A DNA stretch of 64,000 nucleotides. Origin: Aphis gossypii (Eukaryota; Arthropoda; Insecta; Hemiptera; Aphididae). The notes beneath the pieces are model-generated. The model searched no databases. It was not told the origin of the DNA and saw only the letters and a program-made list of their open reading frames with translations. Both the position numbers and the translations under genes were made by a program. The DNA lies in assembly GCF_020184175.1 (NCBI RefSeq), contig NC_065530.1, positions 36,185,260 through 36,249,259 of the forward strand, given 5' to 3'. Within the stretch, counting starts at the first letter, position 1, and each line of letters starts with the position of its first letter. Positions 26,601 through 41,600 of the stretch are shown one piece after another.

Positions 26601-29600
26601 CAATACATTTTTATAACTAATAAAGATTCAACTATCAATACTAATTTAATCGATATATTGTCATAAAATTTAAGCTTTTTTTTAATTCAATTAATAATTT
26701 GCACTACACTTTAAATTCTCGAAACTCGTAATACATAATAACTATTGGACTTAAAATATTCTGCAGTATTATATGAAAAAATATATATTTATGTTGATGA
26801 AATTATTCCAGAATACTAAATTTCACGCAACGGTCAAATAAATATCATTCGGCATTCCTACTTGTTTAACTTTCAAATCGCTCTAGGTACTTGCCTTTGG
26901 ATTTAGAATAAATTAGTAAATACATAGTGTAAAAACATCTCTTATACGATTAATTTGACTTGGACACACGTCATATTGACGTACAATAAATAGGTACATA
27001 AATATAGTTATACGAATTTATTATTTATAAAACGATTTCTATCAATAAAAACCTGTTAAAATGTTAAAAATGATTAAATTAACTCTATAGAATCAAAAAA
27101 ATTTTATCATAAATTCATAACTGTTATTTTTTCAGATTGTTCGTGATGCACAAAAATTGGCTATGAGAATGAACCACCGAGGCGCATGCTCATGCGATAA
27201 CGATTCCGGTGATGGAGCGGGTGTACTGACAGCCATACCACACTCTTTTTACGCCCACGAGCTAAGGTTTGCCATTTATTTTACACCAAACTATTCGGGA
27301 AATAGATTATGGATTTTTTTTTCAATTGAATTCCATATTAGTTCGCGTATTTACTAAGGTGAAGAGGCCATAGCCATAAAAAATAGGTTTGACTTACTAG
27401 AAGACTAGAAATAATGATGCGATGTCTAAGACTTAAATACGATATAAATTCATTCAGCTAATATTAGTACCGATAAGTTATTACGATTACCTACCTATAA
27501 AAGTCATAAAATTAATTACACCTCTGCTATCTTATCTATTCACTTAGGATTAATTATTACATAAATATATAGGTACGTTGTGTCAAATGTTTAATTTTGA
27601 TTTTATAAAAAAAAAAATAATTAAAAACTAAAATGTTTATTAAAACAATATTTTAAATTATTACGTAATATGATGTTATATAGCTATTCAAAATTAAAAA
27701 AAATGTATACATCTTAGAGATATAAATATGACACATTATGTATTATTTTGAATCTTTGAAAAAGTGTATTATATAATTACGAGAATTCAACACAATATTC
27801 TGCGTAAACTATATGCGTAATTCTTCTAACTAAAATACAAAATTAATCATAGTTTTTTTTTCATATTGAATTTATTCACTTTTATTTTAGTTAAGTTATA
27901 AGTTAATAAATAAATAAATATTAAATTTAAATGGAAAAACTTTTAGGTAAATAGTATATTATATACTAAATAATAAAATACTTTCATTTAACCTTTAAGT
28001 TATGTGCATGTTTTACTCTATAATTCTGTTTACAATTTATCAGAAACCTAAAATTTATAATATGTCAAAGTACCTACCTTTTATCTATTATTTATGAATT
28101 TGATTTTTATATAAAAACAACTAGTTGAATTGTCTCACAACCTGTTAGATTGTATATTACTTTTCACGTACTTACTTTGTAATTGTAAAAAGAAAAGGTA
28201 CATGTAGACTATTATTTATTTTAATCAGAAATTCAGAACAATTCAGTACTTTTTACAAATTCGTAAAAATTTGTTTTTAAAAATAATCCTTTAATTAATA
28301 TTTTTAGTAATAGTTAAATGTACCATGGGTCGAAGGTATAATGATTATAGATTAAAGTCCTTAGTCATAAATATTTTGGGCGAGTATAAGTTGTCGTACA
28401 ATTCATTCTAGATAAAACCACTTGTACGTAAGTTCCTATGTAAAAAAAATATATAATATCCATTTGTAAGTAATTAATATTTTTCTATAGGTATAGCATT
28501 TAGCAAAGTACTCATTATTTACGAACTTCTACGTAGGTACAATAAAGTATTATATTTGTTTTAGCTTTTTCTTATTACTAGCTAATCGTGTTAGAAATAA
28601 TGTCTATTTTTATTAATGCCTCAATGTATATGTTAACTCAATAAAAATTAACAATTAACTGGACTCAACAAAATGAGTTATCCAAATGGTTTCGTAATTT
28701 TATTCATATCATAGTAAATTAATATAATTCTAGATAGTAGACAGGTTATGTTGTATGTATTATACTATTATTATATTAAACACTTGTGCAGTACAGAAAG
28801 TAATGACTTTGGTTTTATCTCCGTCTATAGGAGCTTGCGTACGGGTGAAATTTCCGGTAGAAACGTATATATATTTACTTATTAACCGTTTATCTGCCAT
28901 GTTTCGTATGGGAACTTAACAAACACGCTTATATTTTGGTGATATGCGTTTAACTTCAAGCTAATAATTCAGACACGTACATTGGTATACTTTTTTAGAA
29001 TTTATTACGACTACAGTGCTACACTACGTACATTATTTAATTACTCCGTTAAAATATACCTTATTTTATAAACTAATAATTTTAAAGTCGACGTCGTGAT
29101 AATATTTTATGATCATAATTAATATTTAAATAACTGTGTTATCAGTTGTATACTACCATGTATATTGGCCATACGCCAAATGCCATAATAATTTTTAATA
29201 TCGATTTTGCTCGCCCGAATATTGTTATGTCCCAACACTCAAAAATGCTTTTAAATTCTAGAATAAAAAGTCCACCAATTTTCCAAAACGAATTACTGAA
29301 GTACAAATATTTGAACAATATTTATAGACTATCCGAGGCAATCAATAATATTTCTCTGAATAATGTCAACTCGTGACATACCTAAATAATCGAATTATAT
29401 ACCTTTTATCGCTTCATCCATCAATTAATATAACGACCCTTTGAGATATTTTACAGCACATTATGTTAAAACTATAAAATATACATAAAACTATATTAAA
29501 ACTGGATGAAGTTTTTTATAATCATTTGTTTTTAATTTTTTCTTTAAGATTAATGATTATTTAGTTCATACAATTTTAAAACTGAAAATTTACTAATATT

Positions 29601-32600
29601 ATAATATGTATATAATTAGCAAAATCATTAAAATGAAAAATAAAATTTTAAGTTTTTTATCTGTTTTTTCTTTTCGTGAAATTATTATTAAAATTGTTAA
29701 TAAATACATTATTGAACTATTTGGTTTTTTTTTTAATTTATTAGAAAAGTAAAGTTGTACTCAGTTTTCATTTTGTTTATACAACTTCAAAAAAAAGAAA
29801 TATGTGTCAATTTTATATATATTTTTATATATATATATAATATACACTCACGTAAATAGAAAACAAACAGCTACACTCAGAATCTAAAAAAATAAATATT
29901 ATACAACAGATTAATTTAGGTTTTTCGTTATCTATTATATTTTACTATTTCGACTTTTCAAGTTTGTTTGAACTATATATTATGTAAATGTAAATCTAAC
30001 AACTCTCATACATTATTTTAGATACGCTTAAAATAAGATCTTTCACAGTTTCACGTATAATAAGTACAAAATTACCTATATATAATAGCTTGGACAATAT
30101 TATAATAAAAACTTAATTTACTTAATTTATAAATGTTATTTACATTTTCTACGATGAAATACCTACAATATATATATTTTCTATTATTCCACTATTTCTT
30201 CGTGTTACTCGAAAATATTTAATACAAATTGTTGGACGTTATCCAACAAATATGTAATTAGTAGAATCTATATTTTATAATTTCAATCATAAATAATTTA
30301 ATTTAATCGTTAATTTTGTGATGCACTAATAAATAAACTATAGTAATCGAATAATACTATAAAAATACTTTTTGGCTATCAATCGCCCTAATATTCACTT
30401 ATTAGACTATATATAGGGTCGCCATTAATCTTACATACATCGTATCGTTTTACCACAATCGTTCAAACCGTTATTTAGCATTTTGTTATTTTACTGAAAT
30501 ATAGGGTTCTATACTAACTTAACTTTAACTCCACGTAATCCTGTAACTTTACTCCTCGTCGTTGTATTGTATATTATCGTATTATCGTGTAATATGTAAC
30601 TATAAAAGCATATGTCAATATGATTAAAAATGGGGGTTATTTATTTATTTTTTTTAATTTAATACAAAACTTAAATATAATGAACCTATAAACAGCAATC
30701 AATGGCCTATGAAAAATATTAGTCATCTTATGAGAATATAACTGTAACTGTTTATAAAGTTTATTGTACTCGCTCGAGTTTGGCAATTAACATGAACTCA
30801 GAGAAAAGTATTATCAATGCTGTCATATTATAATGAGTAATGGCATGTTATGTAGTACGATTGAGTATATTGCTATCACCTAAATAATACAATTGCCATT
30901 TAGTATTTTTTTTTCTAATAAAACAAAAATCTATATAACGTTTCAGAGAACAGGAAAACGTGGACTTGCCAGAAGAGGGCAAGTACGCGACTGGCATGTT
31001 TTACTTGGACAAGGCGCACCACGCCGAGAGCGAAGAGATGTTCGCAGCCATCGGTTTAGAATGCAAAATCAAAGTGAGTTGTTGACAGTGACGTACAGTC
31101 CATACATTATATTTTTAATTATAAAATAAAATATTTCGACGATGGACACACGAAGTTATTTAACATGTGTGCGCCATTTTGTCATCTTGTATGCATATAA
31201 TATACATTAAACAATATGATGTAATGTATTCTATATGATGTACTATATGATGGCCGATCGAATAATAATTTTTAGCACCGCGTATAATTAACGGGCAACA
31301 AACGTGCGCAAGTACTGAACACGTTTTGGTACATGCGGTCTAACACGGTTTATACCAGAATGCGTGTGTATATAATATATATATATAAGACCGGCAGCCG
31401 GGACGGGGTGCAGGTTTGGTTTGTATGTTGTGTTTACGTTCGGAAAATGCTGCAGTCCACCTATTTAATACCTATACGTAATATTATGTTTAGAAAAATA
31501 GCGTGAAAACGAAACGTGGTAAAAGCGAATTAAACACATATTTTGTGTTTCGATCCGCAAACAAGTGAGCCCAACAACAATTTTGTGTGAGAATATGTGA
31601 GCTAGGTTATGATATTGTTTATTGCAGAACGGCCCTGATCAATACCTATTATACAAATACCGACAGAAACAAATAGCCGATTCCGATCGATAGACAACCA
31701 CTGCACGCTATCGTCGTACGGTAAATTTATCATCTGTGTCTATTTTTTATTTAATTTTTTTTTTTTACATCACGATTAATATTTATATATATATAAATAT
31801 ATACATATAATATTATTATGTGTATATACCTATATATATATATATCTATATACTTAATGTTATGTCAACAGCAAAATTAATCTTTTTTCTTATTTTAAAC
31901 ATATAGGATAATATTATTATATTTAATTTTATAGTTTGATCGCTTATGATATCTACAATTATTATATTAATTTTGTAACAATGCACACAAAATTGTGTTG
32001 CGAAAATATGAATAGTTTTTAATTAAAATTACATTTTATTGATGCTAACTTATAATATTTTTGAAACAACCGATCTGATTTTTCTTCTGATTGTGCAACT
32101 TTTGTTTTCTATTTACAAAATATCTGAAACTTAGGTAACAGTACAAATTGATTTCATACTCAACTAAATACTAAAACTGAAAATCTATATAAAGTATTAT
32201 TAAAAGTCTAAAAAGCCTAAAGTAAAATAATAATAAAATTTTCACAAACAGATTAATATTACAAACATTTTCTCAAGTTTGTATAAACGTCTTCAATCTT
32301 TTTTTCAATATGACTTAAAATAGTGTAGCTTATAATAATGATAATAATAAAAATAGTTACGCACTATGTTAAAAATAAAATTACGCTTTATATTTAATAT
32401 CATCTAAAAATAAATACTTTTACTATAATTTAAATGCAAAATACGTAAGATAATTATTTTGTTCTTTTATAATCTGTCATCTGATAGATAAAAGATTATC
32501 AATAAAATACATTTTTTAAATAAATAGGTGATTAGTGCATTTACTATATACTATACAAAAATCAATACCAAGTTATCATATCACTCAATTAAAAAAAAAT

Positions 32601-35600
32601 TCAAGTACTTTAACTGATTTTATCAGATTAAAATGATATACTTACTTGTTAAAATATTATGTAACTTTTGACGGATAAAAAATCTTTTTAGCTCTATTCG
32701 AAACATCGTTTACTATACATTATTGATGTGAATAATACTTAAAAATAATTATAATTAGTATTATATTAAAAATATATTCATAACATTTAAGATCAGGTAA
32801 TTAAAGAAATGACAAAAAATTCTAAATTCTTGCCTATTAATTTTATTCTTCTACAATTACTTTTATAATCAGTTCAATATTTTAACATAACATTTAATAC
32901 ATAAGCGATTAGACATAATATAATATATAAGTTATTTTTAATGCAAAAATGTAACACTATCGCATAAATATTAGTATATATAATAATATTATATATATTT
33001 AATGCAAAAACATTTATATTATATTATATGAATAGAATTACCAATAGAATATTAATTATTATATTTAAATAGATAATTTACAAAACTGTATTCTAGAAAT
33101 AATCAACCTATGTATATATATATATATTTATATTTTTGTATATATATTTATATATATATATATATATTGTTCGAAAATATTGAGACAGAAAAAGTATTAT
33201 TATATATCATGCACTAATAGTGATATAAGTATTTGTGGACCGTGTATATTAACTTACAGGCGGTTGTTAGTTCATCACCTGTAGGTATGTACGATATATT
33301 TGCATGTTAATCCTGTACAATAATAATAATACCTAATATTATAATATTATATTATATATCATCATACACCCTGACCATCGTCGTCCAGCGGTCTTTTTCG
33401 TCCGCTCGACGACAATAATACTAAAAATACATTGTTCAACGCATTATTTTTAGTGTCCTCGACCTTATCATAATATATATGTATATATATATTTCATACA
33501 ATACGCCTTAACTTATTGAATACAACCATTATAACTACTACAACGACAACTACGACCACGGTATCCATCACATTAAGACGTATTATTTTATATTATACCT
33601 CACTCTTAACGCCCGAACGGCCGCTGCGGAAATCGCGCACGATGTCATATTATTATTTTATAATGTACAATGACCACGATGTACGAAGTATACAAACTGA
33701 TCACGGCGGTGCGCTATGGCGATCATTGCAGGTGTTGTGCTGGAGAACGGTGCCGGTGCGCAACAATCAGATCGGCGAAGTGGCCAGGAGCAGCGAGCCG
33801 TTCATCCGCCAGGCGTTCGTGGTGGACGCGGCCGAGGTGTACGACGAGGACGACTTCAAGCGCCGCGTGTTCGCGCTCAGGAAGCGTTCCACGCACACCA
33901 TACCCAAGCCGGGCAGGAGGTTTTACATCTGCTCGCTGTCGCACACCATCGTCGTGTACAAGGGCCAGTTCACATCGGATCAGCTGTGGGCGTACTTTAC
34001 CGACTTACAAGTAATAATAAAAAAAAATGATAATATTTTAACATAATATAAGTACTATACCCAAGGCATAATGCGACGTGCCGAAAACCTTGTTTTCGAT
34101 AACAAAAAAAAAAAAAAAAAACATCAGTCCGATGAAGTTTCTTACGAATTAATTCAGAATAATAATAGAGAGAGAGAGAGGAAAACGTTATAATATGCAC
34201 AATCGTCTACCGTATTAAAGTCTTTGATGTATAGGTATAGCATATATTATACTGAATGTATTAATACGATTATTTAATAAAGTGCGATCGATAAGTAACT
34301 CAATAAAAATCAAATAATTAGACACGTGCAGACAACAAAATGAATTATTATTAAATTATAAAAAAAAAAAACCAATTATTTAGTGTAAATATAACCTTTT
34401 TTTATTAAATCTACTAATTATATTATTATCATTATTCATTATTATTATTATTTTGTCATAACTCGTGTTTTTTTTCTCGCCCACAGAGTCCGGATTACGA
34501 AACGTACCTAGCACTCGTTCACACTAGATTCTCAACAAACACTTTCCCGAGCTGGGAGAGAGCTCACCCTCTGAGGTAAATTTATTATTAAATGAGCCTA
34601 AAATTAAATGAATGAATAATATATTTTCTTTTCCATTATTTTAGGGTGTTGGCGCACAACGGCGAAATAAACACTGTGCGCGGTAATGTGAACTTCATGA
34701 CTGCCCGGGAAGGTGTGATGGAAAGCAAACACTTTGACAATATCAAACAGCTGTACCCGGTGGTGGAACCGAATCTATCGGACTCTGGGTCGGCCGATTG
34801 TGTTTTGGAATTTCTGATCAACGCTGGTGAGTGTTCACTCCCAGAGGCTGTCATGACCATGGTACCGGAAGCTTGGCAGAACGATCAGACAATGCCTTCC
34901 GAAAAAAGAGACTTCTACAATTGGGCGGCGTGCGCTATGGAACCCTGGGATGGTCCCGCACTATTAACGTTTACCGACGGACGATACGTCGGTGCTTTGT
35001 TAGACAGGTAATTTTTTTTATTATTTATAATAACAATTTACTATTATTTGAACACTGATTCATTATGAATTTGATTTTTAGGAACGGGTTGAGACCATCT
35101 CGCTTTTACGTATTGAAAGACAACGTCATGGTTATGGCGTCTGAAGTTGGAGTGTACGACACGGATCCAGCCAATGTAGCTCTAAAGGTAAATTTAAAAA
35201 ACTAGCAACAATTATTTATTTACTTTTTTGTTTTGTTTTCATATTATATCGAACAAAATATGCATATATTTGAAATACTTAATTAATTCTATAATTTTCT
35301 TGCAGAGTCGTTTGAAACCGGGTCGTATGTTGTTGGTCGACACTAAAGAGAAGCGCATCATACAAGATGTTCAACTTAAATTAGATATAGCGAGGAGTAG
35401 ACCACATTCTGATTGGCTTAGAGAACAGGTATAAAAAAATAATGTTTTTCGATCATTATTCAAATGTAATAATAAAGTTATTGTTTATAAAAACTAAATC
35501 ATAAAACATTTTGTTTGTTTATCCGATGCCGCAAATTGTTTCCTGTACTGACTTTATAGAGGGTGAGTTATATGTATTGATAAATGGTTTGAAAATTATG

Positions 35601-38600
35601 CTTCTGCAATCTGCGCATCTTTCCATAGTTAATTTCAAAAGAATGCCTAGCTATTTAGTTTTCTAAGATTTTATTTATATTTTCTCTATTGTAAATACTT
35701 ATTTCTGATTAATAATATTTGTTATTCTTCACTTTATTCCTGTGATGGATTAATGTATTATAAATATGTGTATATATATACTAATACCTACTATATTAAC
35801 ATACCTACAGAAAATATCTTCTTACCTCTATCAACTTTCTGATAATGTTTAGATGTTTGTATATATTATTTTTATTTTGTGTGTATATAAATATTTATTT
35901 TTTTTTTTTTTAACATATTATATATATTTTGTAAAATAATACTTTTTATACTATCTATAGATTACTATTGAAGACTTGAGGGAAGAAGCTGTTGCTAAAG
36001 GATTTGGTTTAGTGCGTGCCAAATCAATAGAATTTATAAGTGGCGAACGTAAAAAGACAATTAGAGAAAACATTCCAGAACAAGAAATGACTCGTATATG
36101 GGGAGGAGATAGACGTTTATTGTTATTTAGTTACTCAATTGAAACTATTAACATGTTGATTATTCCAATGATCAGAACCAAGTATGTTAAAATCAAACAA
36201 ATTTTAGTAGTTTAACAAGTACTTACTTATAATATATAATATTTTAGGAAAGAAGCATTGGGTTCTATGGGAAATGATGCTCCACTTGCTTGTCTATCTC
36301 TGTTTCAACCATTGATATACTCTTACTTCAAACAGTTATTTGCCCAAGTAACAAATCCACCAATTGATCCATTCCGTGAAAAAATTGTCATGTCGCTAAT
36401 GTGCCCAATTGGACCTGAAGCCAATATTCTTATACCAAGTGCCAAACAGTGTCATAGATTATTTTTACCAAACCCAATACTATCACTTTATGATCTGGAA
36501 GTTTTACGCAATAATCTACATCGTGGCTGGAAGGTAAAATAAAATTATTAATTTTCTTAATAAATGTTAGTATATAGTATATAATACCATTAAATAAATG
36601 TATTATATTGATATATTTTTCAATTATATTAATTATTAATCATTATATAACTAAAATGTTAACAGACAAAAGTTATTGACGTTACATTTAATAAAGATGA
36701 AGGCCCATCAGGATTTTCAAAAGCATTGGATCGTATATGTGAAGAAGCCAGTGATGCTGCTAATAGCAATTATCAACTCATTATATTGTCAGATAGATCA
36801 GCTGGATCTGAAAGGTAAAATATTAACATAAAAATATAAAAATAAAATCTAAACTTTTATGGGTTTTTTTTTCAGAATACCAATTAGCATTTTGTTAGCC
36901 CTAGGAGCTACTCACCATCATTTGATTGATCTAAGACTACGTATGAAAGTTGGTTTAATTGTTGAGACTGGTGAAGCTAGAGAAGTTCATCAGATGTGCG
37001 TTTTATTGGGTTATGGTGCCGATGGTATATGTCCTTATCTAGTATTTGAAATGGCAAAAAGTTTACGTGCTGAAGGAGTATTGGATTCATCTTTCACTGA
37101 TAAAATATTATTCGAAGTTAGCATCAAATATCATTTAAATTTATTAAATATAAGTAATAGTTATTATTCTTAACTTCTAATTGAATCTTTAGAACTATTG
37201 CGAGGCAATGGAAAGGGGAATTTCTAAGGTGATGGCAAAAATGGGTATATCCACATTACAGTCTTATAAAGGAGCTCAGATATTCGAGGCTGTAGGCTTG
37301 GCAGATGAAGTAATAAACAAGTGTTTCAAAGGCACTCAGTCTCGTATTGGTGGTATCAATTTTGAACGTTTGGCCAAAGAAGCATATGAACGTCACTACC
37401 TATCTTATTCTTACCGTAATACTGATATGTTGGTTTTGATGAATCCTGGTTATTTCCACTGGCGTACAGGTGGTGAAAAACACATAAATGACCCTATCAG
37501 TATAGCCAACCTACAAGTAAGTTTATAAACAATGTTAATATTATTTGTATCTATACTAACTTGGATTATAATATTTTGTAGGATGCAGCAAGTAACAAAA
37601 GCACAAACTCATATGATAAATTCTGTGAATCAACGATGGAAAGTGTACGTGCTTGTACCCTAAGAGGTCAATTGGAATTAGTTCCTACCACTAAATCAAT
37701 AGATATTTCTGAAGTTGAACCGGCAGCTAATATTGTAAAAAGATTTGCTACAGGTAAAATATTAAATTATATAATTATTAAGCTTAAAAATACATTCCTG
37801 GCTTCACTCAGAATCTAAAAATAACTATTGGTTTTATTTATTTATTTTATATTAAGGTGCTATGAGTCTTGGTTCAATCTCTATTGAAGCACATACATCC
37901 TTGGCAATTGCTATGAACAAATTGGGAGGAAAGTCTAATACTGGAGAAGGAGGTATTTATTCATTTCTTTCTTTATATATATACAATATACATATACGTC
38001 ATTGTGTTATAATTATTATGTAAATATTAAGGTGAAAATGCTGACCGCTATTTAAATCAAGATCCAGAGAACAACAAACGATCAGCTATTAAGCAAGTAG
38101 CATCTGGTCGATTTGGTGTAACCAGTTCATATCTAGCTCACGCTGATGATATACAAATTAAAATGGCCCAGGGTGCTAAACCTGGTGAAGGAGGTGAATT
38201 GCCTGGCTATAAAGTGACTAAAGATATTGCCGCCACTAGACATTCAGTACCAGGTGTAGGATTAATATCTCCACCACCTCATCATGATATTTATTCAATT
38301 GAAGATTTAGCAGAACTTATTTATGATTTGAAGTGCGCTAATCCTAATGGAAGAATATCTGTAAAATTAGTTTCTGAAGTTGGTGTAGGAGTAGTTGCTT
38401 CAGGTGTAGCTAAAGGAAAAGCTGAACACATTGTAATTTCTGGTCATGATGGTGGTACTGGAGCTAGTTCATGGACTGGTATCAAAAATGCAGGTCTTCC
38501 ATGGGAACTTGGTGTAGCAGAAACTCATCAAGTCCTTGTATTGAACAACTTAAGATCCAGAGTAGTCGTCCAAGCTGATGGTCAAATACGGACTGGTTTT

Positions 38601-41600
38601 GATGTCATTGTAGCTGCTTTGTTGGGTGCGGATGAAATAGGCTTGAGTACTGCACCATTAATTGTACTAGGATGCACCATGATGAGAAAATGCCATTTAA
38701 ATACTTGTCCTGTTGGAATTGCAACTCAAGATCCTGTTCTGAGGAAAAAATTTGCTGGCAAACCAGAACATGTTATTAACTTCTTATTTATGTTAGCCGA
38801 AGATGTACGAAAGCATATGGCAAACCTTGGTGTTGCCAAGTATCAAGATCTTATTGGACGCACTGACCTTCTCAAAATGACAGACAGCAACAATAACCCT
38901 AAAGCGAAGTTCTTAAATCTTAGTCCTGTACTACGTAATGCATTGCATATGAGACCTGGTGTTAATATAATTGGTGGATCAGAATCACAAGTATAATTAC
39001 AGATAAATACTAATCATTACTACTTCATTACTAATCAAAAAAAAAATATATTATTTTTAGGACTTTCAACTAGAAAAACGCATGGACAATATTCTTATAA
39101 CTGCTGCACAACCAGTAATTGATGGTTTGCAAAAAAGTGTAAATATTGAGCTTACCATTAATAATGAATGCCGTGCTTTTGTTTCAACTTTAAGCTACCA
39201 TATTTCAATGTAAGTTTTATACTTTTGATCTATAAAACAAAATATTAATTAAATAAACTTAAATATTTCATTTCATTTTAGGAAATATGGAGATGCTGGT
39301 TTACCAGATAACAGTATAAATATAAAATTAAAAGGCTCTGCTGGGCAGAGTTTCTGTGCATTTATGACTAAAGGAGTACATGTTACTTTAGAAGGAGATG
39401 CTAATGATTATGTTGGAAAAGTATGTTCATTATATTATTTCACTCATATTATCACTTTAGGTTCAAGGTTATTAATATATCATTTTTAGGGTCTTTCTGG
39501 AGGTGAAATAGTTATTTTCCCACCAAAATCGTCAACATTCCAATCTGAACTCAATGTAATAGCTGGCAATGTTTGCTTGTATGGAGCTACTAGTGGAAAA
39601 GCATTTTTCAGAGGTATCGCAGCCGAACGTTTTTCAGTTCGAAATTCTGGTGCTGTAACAGTTGTTGAAGGAGTTGGTGATCATGGTTGTGAGTACATGA
39701 CTGGTGGTTGTGCAGTTATTTTGGGTCTAACAGGACGTAATTTTGCTGCTGGTATGTCTGGTGGTATTGCTTATATTCTTGATGTTGATGGATCTTTTAA
39801 AAGGTAAAAATAATTTACAATATATTTTTTTCAAAAGTTAAATATTTATATTTGTTTTGATGTTTATTTTAAAGCAAATGCAATACAGAAATGGTAGAAC
39901 TGCTTCCTCTTGACCGTAAAGAAGATCTAGACTATGTTCAGTCTCTTTTAGAAGAATTTGTTCTTAAAACTGAATCAGTTATTGCATCTAAGCTGTTAGA
40001 TTCTTGGCCCCATTCTGCATCTAAGTTTATTAAAGTTTTCCCTTATGAATATCAAAGAGCTTTAAAACAATTGGCTGAAGAAACAAAAGTAACTCAGAGC
40101 CACACAAATACAACAGAAGCTGTTACTGAACCTATTGTCCGTGAGCCAAGTGTTCGTGACATTGAAGAAACAATTAATGATCAAACATTTGAAAAAAAAA
40201 GACTTGAAAAGATATTAGATAAAACTCGAGGTTTTGTAAAGTATTCGCGAGAAACAATGATGTACAGACCTGCTGAAAAACGACTCAATGATTGGGACGA
40301 AATTTATAATTTCCAACATGTCAGGAAAGGACTTAGGGTTCAAGCTGCAAGATGTATGGAATGTGGTGTACCATTCTGTCAATCTTCACATGGATGTCCT
40401 TTGGGAAATATCATACCAAAATGGAATGATTTAGTTTTCAATAATAATTGGCAAGAGGCATTAAATCAACTTTTACAAACTAATAATTTCCCTGGTACCT
40501 AAACATATTGATGATATTTTAAATAATATAGCTGCATATTATTAAATATATTACGTTTTAATTTTTTAGAATTTACTGGACGTGTTTGTCCCGCTCCTTG
40601 TGAAGGCGCATGCGTTTTGGGTATCAATGAACCTGCTGTAACTATTAAGAATATAGAATGTGCCATTATTGACCATGCTTTTGAACAAGGTTGGATTAAA
40701 CCTGAACCACCAAAGTTCCGATCTGGTAAAACTGTAGCTATTGTTGGATCTGGTCCATCAGGGCTAGCAACTGCTCATCAATTGAATAAGGTAAAAATTA
40801 TAATAACCAAGTACCTAGTACCTAGTGTTTTTACAACTAAAAACAACCAAGTTTAAATGATAATTTTTAGGCTGGACATTTGGTAAAAGTTTTTGAGAGG
40901 AATGATCGTATTGGTGGATTATTGCAATATGGAATTCCAACCATGAAATTATCTAAAGAAGTTGTGCAAAGGAGAATTAAACTTTTAGAAGATGAAGGCG
41001 TGGTTTTCCATACAAATGTCAGCGTTGGCAAAGATTACTTAGCTAAAGTAATTTATATATAAACAATTATTATTATGAACAATTATTAATATTAATTTAT
41101 GATAGGAGCTCTTGGATCAGTTTGATGCTGTTGTATTATGTACTGGTGCTACATGGCCACGAGATCTACCTATACCTGGTCGTCATCTAAACGGTATTTA
41201 CTTTGCTATGAACTTCTTAGAATCTTCACAAAAAAAACAGCTCGGTGGGCCAACAGATCTACCCCTATTAGCTAGGGACAAAGACATAATAGTGATTGGT
41301 GGTGGTGATACTGGTTGCGATTGTATTGCTACTTCATTAAGACAGGTTAGTGCTTGTTGTTACTTAAATACTTGATAAAAGGCATATATATGATTAATTT
41401 TTCTTAAATATACATTAATATTAGAGGGCAAGATCTATTACATCATTTGAAATCCTTCCTGAACCACCAGCAACTAGAAGTCGAGATAACCCTTGGCCAC
41501 AATATCCTAGAGTATTTAAAGTGGATTATGGTCACGAAGAAGTTAAAATTAAGTATGGCAGAGACCCAAGGCAATTTTGCATCATGAGCAAGGTCAGTAA

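Larger units (their letters stand above)
14687..27135 (+). other. GOGAT: GOGAT intron 1, about 12.4 kb
   Basis: The first few hundred bases remain CpG-rich, then the intron is AT-rich with no supportable exon on either strand. The longest frames are chance ones. Exceptions are a small perfect hairpin at 17656-17678 and a CpG-rich island at 23220-23660. A long first intron followed by compact exons is a common place for enhancers. Confidence 0.75.
27136..35428 (+). other. GOGAT: GOGAT exons 2-8: glutaminase domain
   Basis: These seven exons code for residues 49 to 454, the rest of the class II amidotransferase domain. Recognisable family motifs are [17 protein letters not shown] in exon 2, [17 protein letters not shown] in exon 5, and [13 protein letters not shown] with [11 protein letters not shown] in exon 6. 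The domain hydrolyses glutamine and passes ammonia through an internal tunnel to the FMN site. Exon 4 is strikingly GC-rich: 82 of its 93 codons end in G or C. Confidence 0.92.

Noticed and set aside
33516..34046. Single long frame read as an unspliced gene
   Set aside because: Only 33732-34010 is GOGAT exon 4, with a clear acceptor at 33731 and a donor at 34011. The upstream Thr-rich part is intron.
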